This document shows, piece after piece, positions 60,315 to 64,000 of a stretch of 64,000 bases of DNA. Within the stretch, counting starts at the first letter, position 1. Every line of letters begins with the position of its first letter. Below the pieces are notes generated by a model. The model was not told the origin of the DNA and ran no database searches. It saw only the letters and a list, made by a program, of their open reading frames with translations. The stretch is from Cryobacterium mannosilyticum (GTDB lineage: Bacteria > Actinomycetota > Actinomycetes > Actinomycetales > Microbacteriaceae): assembly GCF_004402705.1 (NCBI RefSeq), contig NZ_SOFM01000007.1:1-64000 (forward strand), written 5' to 3'. A program made the position numbers and the translations under genes.

Positions 60315-61973
60315 GTGAGGAACAGAGCGCGCCGTGACCCTGATCCGGTTCCGGCCGCCGGCGACCCCGGCTCCGCAACCGGGTCGACGTGGGCTTCGAC
60401 GTCCGGTTCGGCGGAGGTCGGGGCGGTCGTCGCCGGGTACCGGGTGCTGCGCCGGCTCGGCGCCAGTGAACGCGCCGACGTCTACCTCGGCGTTTCCACC
60501 GCAGCGTTGCAGGGCGCCGTCGAGGCCGGCACTCGTCCGCCTGTGGCCCTGAAGATCTTTCGCCCGGAAACGGCTGGGGCCGTGATCGAGCGGGAATTCC
60601 GGGTGCTGACCGAATCGACCGGGACGCGATTCGCCTCGCTCATCGACCTGGCCACGCTCTCCGACGGACGAGTCTGCATCGTGCAGGAGTATCTCTCCGG
60701 CAGCCGGCTGAGCAGGCTGCTCAGCGACGGCAGGCTGCTGGCGCCGGGGGAGGCGGTGACGATCCTGGCGCCGATCCTGGCGGCGCTGGCCGCACTGCTG
60801 GCCCTGGGCTACGTGCACGAGGGGCTGGCCCAGTCCGCGGTCATCTTCGATCGCACCGGGAGACCGGTTCTGACCGGGTTGGGGCGGCTTCGGGAATTGC
60901 CGCCGCCAGGACCGGAACTCCGAAGTTGTCTCGAGGAGGCGGCGTTGCGGGTGTCGGCCTTCGCGGGGGGAGTGCTTGATCGTGTCGAGACGAGCGGGGA
61001 TTCGGCCGTGCCTGAACCGGCCGGATGGTTGGAGTCGATCCCGCCGGGGTTTCCCGTGCACCGCCTGCTCGACGAACTCGAGCGGCGGTTGTTCGCGTGG
61101 TCGCCGGCCTCGGCGGTCTCCTCGGCGGCGTCCCCCTGGGTGCCCTCCCCGGGGCGCAGGTCCGAGCGGGAGGCCGGCTGGGCCGCCACCGGAGCCCTCC
61201 GGGGCAGCCGGGCGGTGGCCGGCCCGGCCGGCGACCTTCAGCCGGGGAACGGCGATCGCCCCGAGCCGGGGCCTGCGCGGAGATCCGGCCGAGCCCGGAC
61301 GCTGCTCGGCCGGCTCAACACTCTGCTCCGCGGCCTGACCGGCCGGCAGGCGGATGCCCGGCCGTGGCAGCGTCTGCGTCACCGCCTGTTCGTGGGACTC
61401 CGGGCACATCGAGGTCCGCTCCTCGTGTCTTCGCTGATCGCCGCCGCGGGCGCGGTGTTGCTGCTCACGCTCGGCTATCAGCCCGAGGCGCGGGGCGGCA
61501 GTGCCGGCCCCGCCTCGGGCGCCACGTCCCCGGTGGCGGTGGGCGCGGCTCCCTCGTCGGTGTCCCCTCAGCCGGCCTCCCCGGCGCCAACCGCGGTGCC
61601 GGGCGACCTGGCGGCCGATCGCGCGGCCGTCGAGGGCGATGAGCCGGTGCAGGCGGTGCGGGTGCTGCTGCGCCTGCGCGCCGGGTGCCTGCGTGCGGCA
61701 TCCGTGGCCTGCCTGGACGGCGTCGACCAGGCCGGATCCGCGGCGCTGGCAGCGGATGGGCAGGCCGCCCGGTCGTCCCACCAGGGGGACGCCGTTGCGC
61801 CCGCCGAGGAGGCCGGAGAATCGGCGCCGTCCCTGGTCGAACGCAGGGGAGGCATCGCCCTGGTGGCCGTCGTCCTGACCGAGGCTTCCGCGCACGGAAA
61901 CAGCAAACCGGCCTCGGTCCTTGTGGTCAAGGGCGAGGCCGGTTGGCGGATCAGGCAGATCTTCGACTACTGA
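60315..61973 (+). CDS. membrane protein with a Ser/Thr kinase-like domain lacking catalytic residues (about 552 aa)
   Basis: The first 260 residues follow the bacterial Ser/Thr kinase fold: GYRVLRRLGASERADVYLG (degenerate glycine loop) and VALKIF with the ATP-site Lys (about residue 80). The HRD-like catalytic segment is replaced by GYVHEGLAQSAVIFDRTG with no Asp, and the DFG motif by LTGLG. It is therefore a predicted pseudokinase. A low-complexity linker leads to one membrane helix (about 369-388) and an extracytoplasmic domain of about 160 residues (Pro/Ala-rich, then VLLRLRAGCLRAASVACLDG). The start is uncertain: TTG 60225 or GTG 60315. No ligand known. Confidence 0.75.
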   Translation: MRNRARRDPDPVPAAGDPGSATGSTWASTSGSAEVGAVVAGYRVLRRLGASERADVYLGVSTAALQGAVEAGTRPPVALKIFRPETAGAVIEREFRVLTESTGTRFASLIDLATLSDGRVCIVQEYLSGSRLSRLLSDGRLLAPGEAVTILAPILAALAALLALGYVHEGLAQSAVIFDRTGRPVLTGLGRLRELPPPGPELRSCLEEAALRVSAFAGGVLDRVETSGDSAVPEPAGWLESIPPGFPVHRLLDELERRLFAWSPASAVSSAASPWVPSPGRRSEREAGWAATGALRGSRAVAGPAGDLQPGNGDRPEPGPARRSGRARTLLGRLNTLLRGLTGRQADARPWQRLRHRLFVGLRAHRGPLLVSSLIAAAGAVLLLTLGYQPEARGGSAGPASGATSPVAVGAAPSSVSPQPASPAPTAVPGDLAADRAAVEGDEPVQAVRVLLRLRAGCLRAASVACLDGVDQAGSAALAADGQAARSSHQGDAVAPAEEAGESAPSLVERRGGIALVAVVLTEASAHGNSKPASVLVVKGEAGWRIRQIFDY

Positions 61974-62001
61974 CGGGCGAACCCGTCGACTGCCGTGGTC
62001 C

Positions 62002-63429
62002 TCAGATGCCCAGGTTGGCTTCGAAGGCTCCGGCCTCGAGGCGCTGCTTCATCATGACGAGGAAGCGGGAGGCGTCCGCGCCGTCGATGATGCGGTGGTC
62101 GTAGGACAGCGCCAGGAACACCGTGGAGCGGATGGCGATCGAGTCGAGGCCGTCGGTGGTGACGACGATCGGCTTCTTGTAGACGACGCCGGTGCCCAGG
62201 ATCGCGCTCTGCGGCAGGAAGACGACGGGCGTGTCGAACAGCGCGCCGCGCGACCCCGTGTTGGTGAGCGTGAAGGTGCCACCGGAGAGCTCATCGGGCT
62301 TGAGCTTGTTGTCGCGGGTGCGCTGGGCCAGGTCGGCGATCTGAGCGGCGAAGCCGGCCAGGTCGAGCTCGCCGGCGTTGCGGACGACAGGGGTCAGCAG
62401 GCCACGCTCGGTGTCGACCGCGATGCTGATGTTCTCCTGGCTGGGGTACACGATCGAGTCGCCGTCGATGGTGGCGTTGATGATCGGGTTCGCCTGCAGC
62501 GCCTCGGCCGCGGCCAGGGCGAAGAACGGCAGGAAGGAGAGCTTGTTGCCGGTCTTGCTCTGGAAGGCACCCTTGACCTTGTCGCGGAGGAGCGCCACGC
62601 GGGTCACGTCGACCTCGACGACGGTCGTCAGCTGCGCCGACGACTGCATCGAGATGACGGCGCGCTCGGCGACGACCTTGCGGAGGCGGGACATCGGAAC
62701 GGTGGTACCGCGCAGGGGCGAAACCTCCACGGCCGGTGCGGCCGGCGCCGCGGCCGTGGCGGATGCCGTGGCCCTGGCCGATTCGATGTCTTCCTTGCGG
62801 ATCCGTCCGCCGACCCCGGTGCCGGAGACGGTGGAGAGGTCGACGCCGGCCTCGTTGGCGAGTTTCCGCACGATCGGCGTGACGTAGCCGCTGGTCCCGG
62901 CGTGGGAGCCGCGGGACACGGGCTCGGCTGCCGGTGCTGCTGCAGGGGCAGGCGCGGCCACGGGGGCCGGTGCGGCCACCGGAGCGGCGACCGGTGCGGA
63001 CACGGGGGCCGGTGCGGCGACCGGAGCTGCGACGGGCGCCACGTACGCCGGTGCCACGGGCGCCGGTGCGGCAACCGGTGCCTCGACGGGCGCCACGTAT
63101 GCCGGTTCCTCGGCGACCGGAGCCGCGACGGGTGCCGGTGCGGCGACCTGAGCCTCGGCGACCGGTGCGGCGGTGGGGGCCGCTGCTGCCGAGCCGTCTC
63201 CGATGGTCACCAGAGGGGTCCCGACCTCGACGGTCTCGTCCTCCTGGACCAGGATCGCCTCGATGATTCCCGCGATGGGGGACGGGATCTCCGTGTCCAC
63301 CTTGTCGGTCGATACTTCCAACAGCGGCTCGTCGACTTCGACGTGGTCGCCCACGTTCTTAAGCCAGCGGGTTACCGTACCCTCTGTGACACTCTCACCG
63401 AGTGCCGGGAGGTTAACGGATTCGCTCAT
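62002..63429 (-). CDS. sucB: dihydrolipoamide acyltransferase E2, 2-oxoglutarate dehydrogenase type (475 aa)
   Basis: One lipoyl domain with the modified Lys43 (VSTDKVDTEIPSP), a Pro/Ala/Val-rich flexible linker (about 80-205) made of near repeats, a peripheral subunit-binding domain (VTPIVRKLANEAGVDLSTVSG) and the acyltransferase domain ending in SYDHRIIDGADASRFL with catalytic His and Asp. In Actinobacteria this protein is usually the E2 shared by pyruvate and 2-oxoglutarate complexes, so it probably works with AceE of this window. It lies 66 bases after the lpdA end in the same direction. Confidence 0.92.
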   Translation of the reverse strand: MSESVNLPALGESVTEGTVTRWLKNVGDHVEVDEPLLEVSTDKVDTEIPSPIAGIIEAILVQEDETVEVGTPLVTIGDGSAAAAPTAAPVAEAQVAAPAPVAAPVAEEPAYVAPVEAPVAAPAPVAPAYVAPVAAPVAAPAPVSAPVAAPVAAPAPVAAPAPAAAPAAEPVSRGSHAGTSGYVTPIVRKLANEAGVDLSTVSGTGVGGRIRKEDIESARATASATAAAPAAPAVEVSPLRGTTVPMSRLRKVVAERAVISMQSSAQLTTVVEVDVTRVALLRDKVKGAFQSKTGNKLSFLPFFALAAAEALQANPIINATIDGDSIVYPSQENISIAVDTERGLLTPVVRNAGELDLAGFAAQIADLAQRTRDNKLKPDELSGGTFTLTNTGSRGALFDTPVVFLPQSAILGTGVVYKKPIVVTTDGLDSIAIRSTVFLALSYDHRIIDGADASRFLVMMKQRLEAGAFEANLGI

Positions 63430-63495
63430 GCGTCTGTCTCCTTCAAAACCATTTGTCTGTAATTAGCTTACTGAGAGTGTGAGTGCCGGGATCTG

Positions 63496-64000
63496 CTACA
63501 TCGCGTGCAGGGGCTTGCCGGCCAGGGCCAGGAAGGCCTCGCCGAGCGCTTCGTTCTGAGTGGGGTGCGCGTGCAGGAAGGGAGCGATGTCCTCGGGGTA
63601 CGCCTCCCAGTTCACGACCAGCTGGCCCTCACCGATCAGCTCGCCCACGCGGGCGCCGATCATGTGCACTCCCACGATGGGACCGTCCGAGACGCGCACG
63701 AGCTTGATCGAGCCGCTCGTGCCGAGGATGGAACTCTTGCCGTTGCCGCCGAGGTTGTACTCGTACGTGGAGATCTTGTCGGCACCGAACTTCTCGGCCG
63801 CCTTGGCCTCCGAGTAGCCGACCGAAGCGATCTCGGGGTCGCAGTAGGTGACCTTCGGGATGTTGACGTCCTCGACCACGATCGGGTTCAGGCCCGCGAT
63901 TTCCTCGGCGACGAAGATGCCCTGCTGGAAGCCGCGGTGTGCGAGCTGCAGGCCGGGCACGATGTCGCCGACGGCGTAGACGCCGGGGATGTTCGTGGCG
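63496..64000 (-). CDS. lpdA: dihydrolipoyl dehydrogenase, C-terminal part (cut by window edge)
   Basis: The E3 flavoenzyme that reoxidises lipoyl groups. The visible part begins at ATNIPGVYAVGDIVPG (FAD-binding GD motif), continues with VTYCDPEIASVGYSEAKA and ends with FLHAHPTQNEALGEAFLALAG, the HPT-E catalytic pair. About 167 residues are present; the N-terminus with the redox disulfide lies beyond the window. It stands just upstream of sucB in the same direction, a complex-forming neighbour. Confidence 0.94.
   Translation of the reverse strand, partial: ATNIPGVYAVGDIVPGLQLAHRGFQQGIFVAEEIAGLNPIVVEDVNIPKVTYCDPEIASVGYSEAKAAEKFGADKISTYEYNLGGNGKSSILGTSGSIKLVRVSDGPIVGVHMIGARVGELIGEGQLVVNWEAYPEDIAPFLHAHPTQNEALGEAFLALAGKPLHAM

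Noticed and set aside
62900..63180. Repeated DNA in the 2-oxo acid dehydrogenase E2 gene as a possible mobile or CRISPR-like repeat
   Set aside because: The repeats encode the usual Ala/Pro/Val flexible linker of E2 proteins and keep the reading frame.
1..64000. CRISPR arrays, prophage, defence islands or large biosynthetic gene clusters
   Set aside because: No regularly spaced repeats, phage structural genes, restriction systems, or polyketide or peptide synthetase modules were seen; the only mobile trace is the IS30 end.

Overview
The window is a high-GC actinobacterial chromosome segment. The gene order aceE-fasR-fabD-fabH-acpP-fabF, the DUF3145 gene beside it, rnpB between a zinc-ribbon protein gene and ppgk, and the glnA2-glnE / glnA / RDD / DUF4191 / lipA-lipB / sucB / lpdA block all point to the family Microbacteriaceae (a Cryobacterium- or Leifsonia-like organism is a guess; the genus cannot be read from the sequence alone). 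Many start codons sit 6-7 nt after a TAnnnT hexamer, which fits the frequent leaderless transcription of Actinobacteria.

Region 1 (1-7500) is accessory: the tail of an IS30-type transposase, two small related unknown proteins, two different GGDEF-EAL (cyclic-di-GMP) proteins, a nitroreductase relic, a four-repeat DUF347 membrane protein, a small zinc-ribbon-like protein and an antibiotic-biosynthesis-monooxygenase-like protein. Region 2 (7600-16500, minus strand) is a tight aerobic carbon monoxide dehydrogenase operon, coxM-coxS-coxL, an XdhC-YHS fusion, coxD, coxE, coxG and a second XdhC. CoxL carries the form I active-site Cys motif. A 5'-truncated ScyD/ScyE-type pseudogene follows. Region 3 (17400-25300, minus) is a complete kdp operon (a 27-aa membrane peptide, kdpF, A, B, C, D, E). 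Region 4 (25500-28500) has a phosphoribosyltransferase, a PolA-like exonuclease/polymerase and a PadR regulator with a palindromic putative operator.

Region 5 (28700-37700) joins pyruvate dehydrogenase E1 to type II fatty-acid synthesis through the FasR-type regulator, with DUF3145 and an AhpE peroxiredoxin at its edges. Region 6 (37800-45900) is a stress/dormancy-like island: tRNA-Val, two GAF-ANTAR regulators, an unknown 112-aa protein, three tandem-domain universal stress proteins, and a DosS/DosR-like pair whose sensor keeps the heme-ligand His and distal Tyr positions, then a DUF427 gene coupled to the regulator.

Region 7 (45900-64000) is core metabolism: Nif3-like protein, zinc-ribbon coiled-coil protein, RNase P RNA, polyphosphate glucokinase, methionine aminopeptidase divergent from a small SPOR-like gene, panB, glnA2-glnE convergent with glnA (which has a well-formed GlnR-type box), RDD and DUF4191 membrane proteins, lipA/lipB, a predicted membrane pseudokinase, 2-oxo acid dehydrogenase E2 and the end of lpdA. 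Lipoate synthesis (lipA/lipB) and two lipoyl-dependent enzymes lie side by side, as do nitrogen assimilation and its control.
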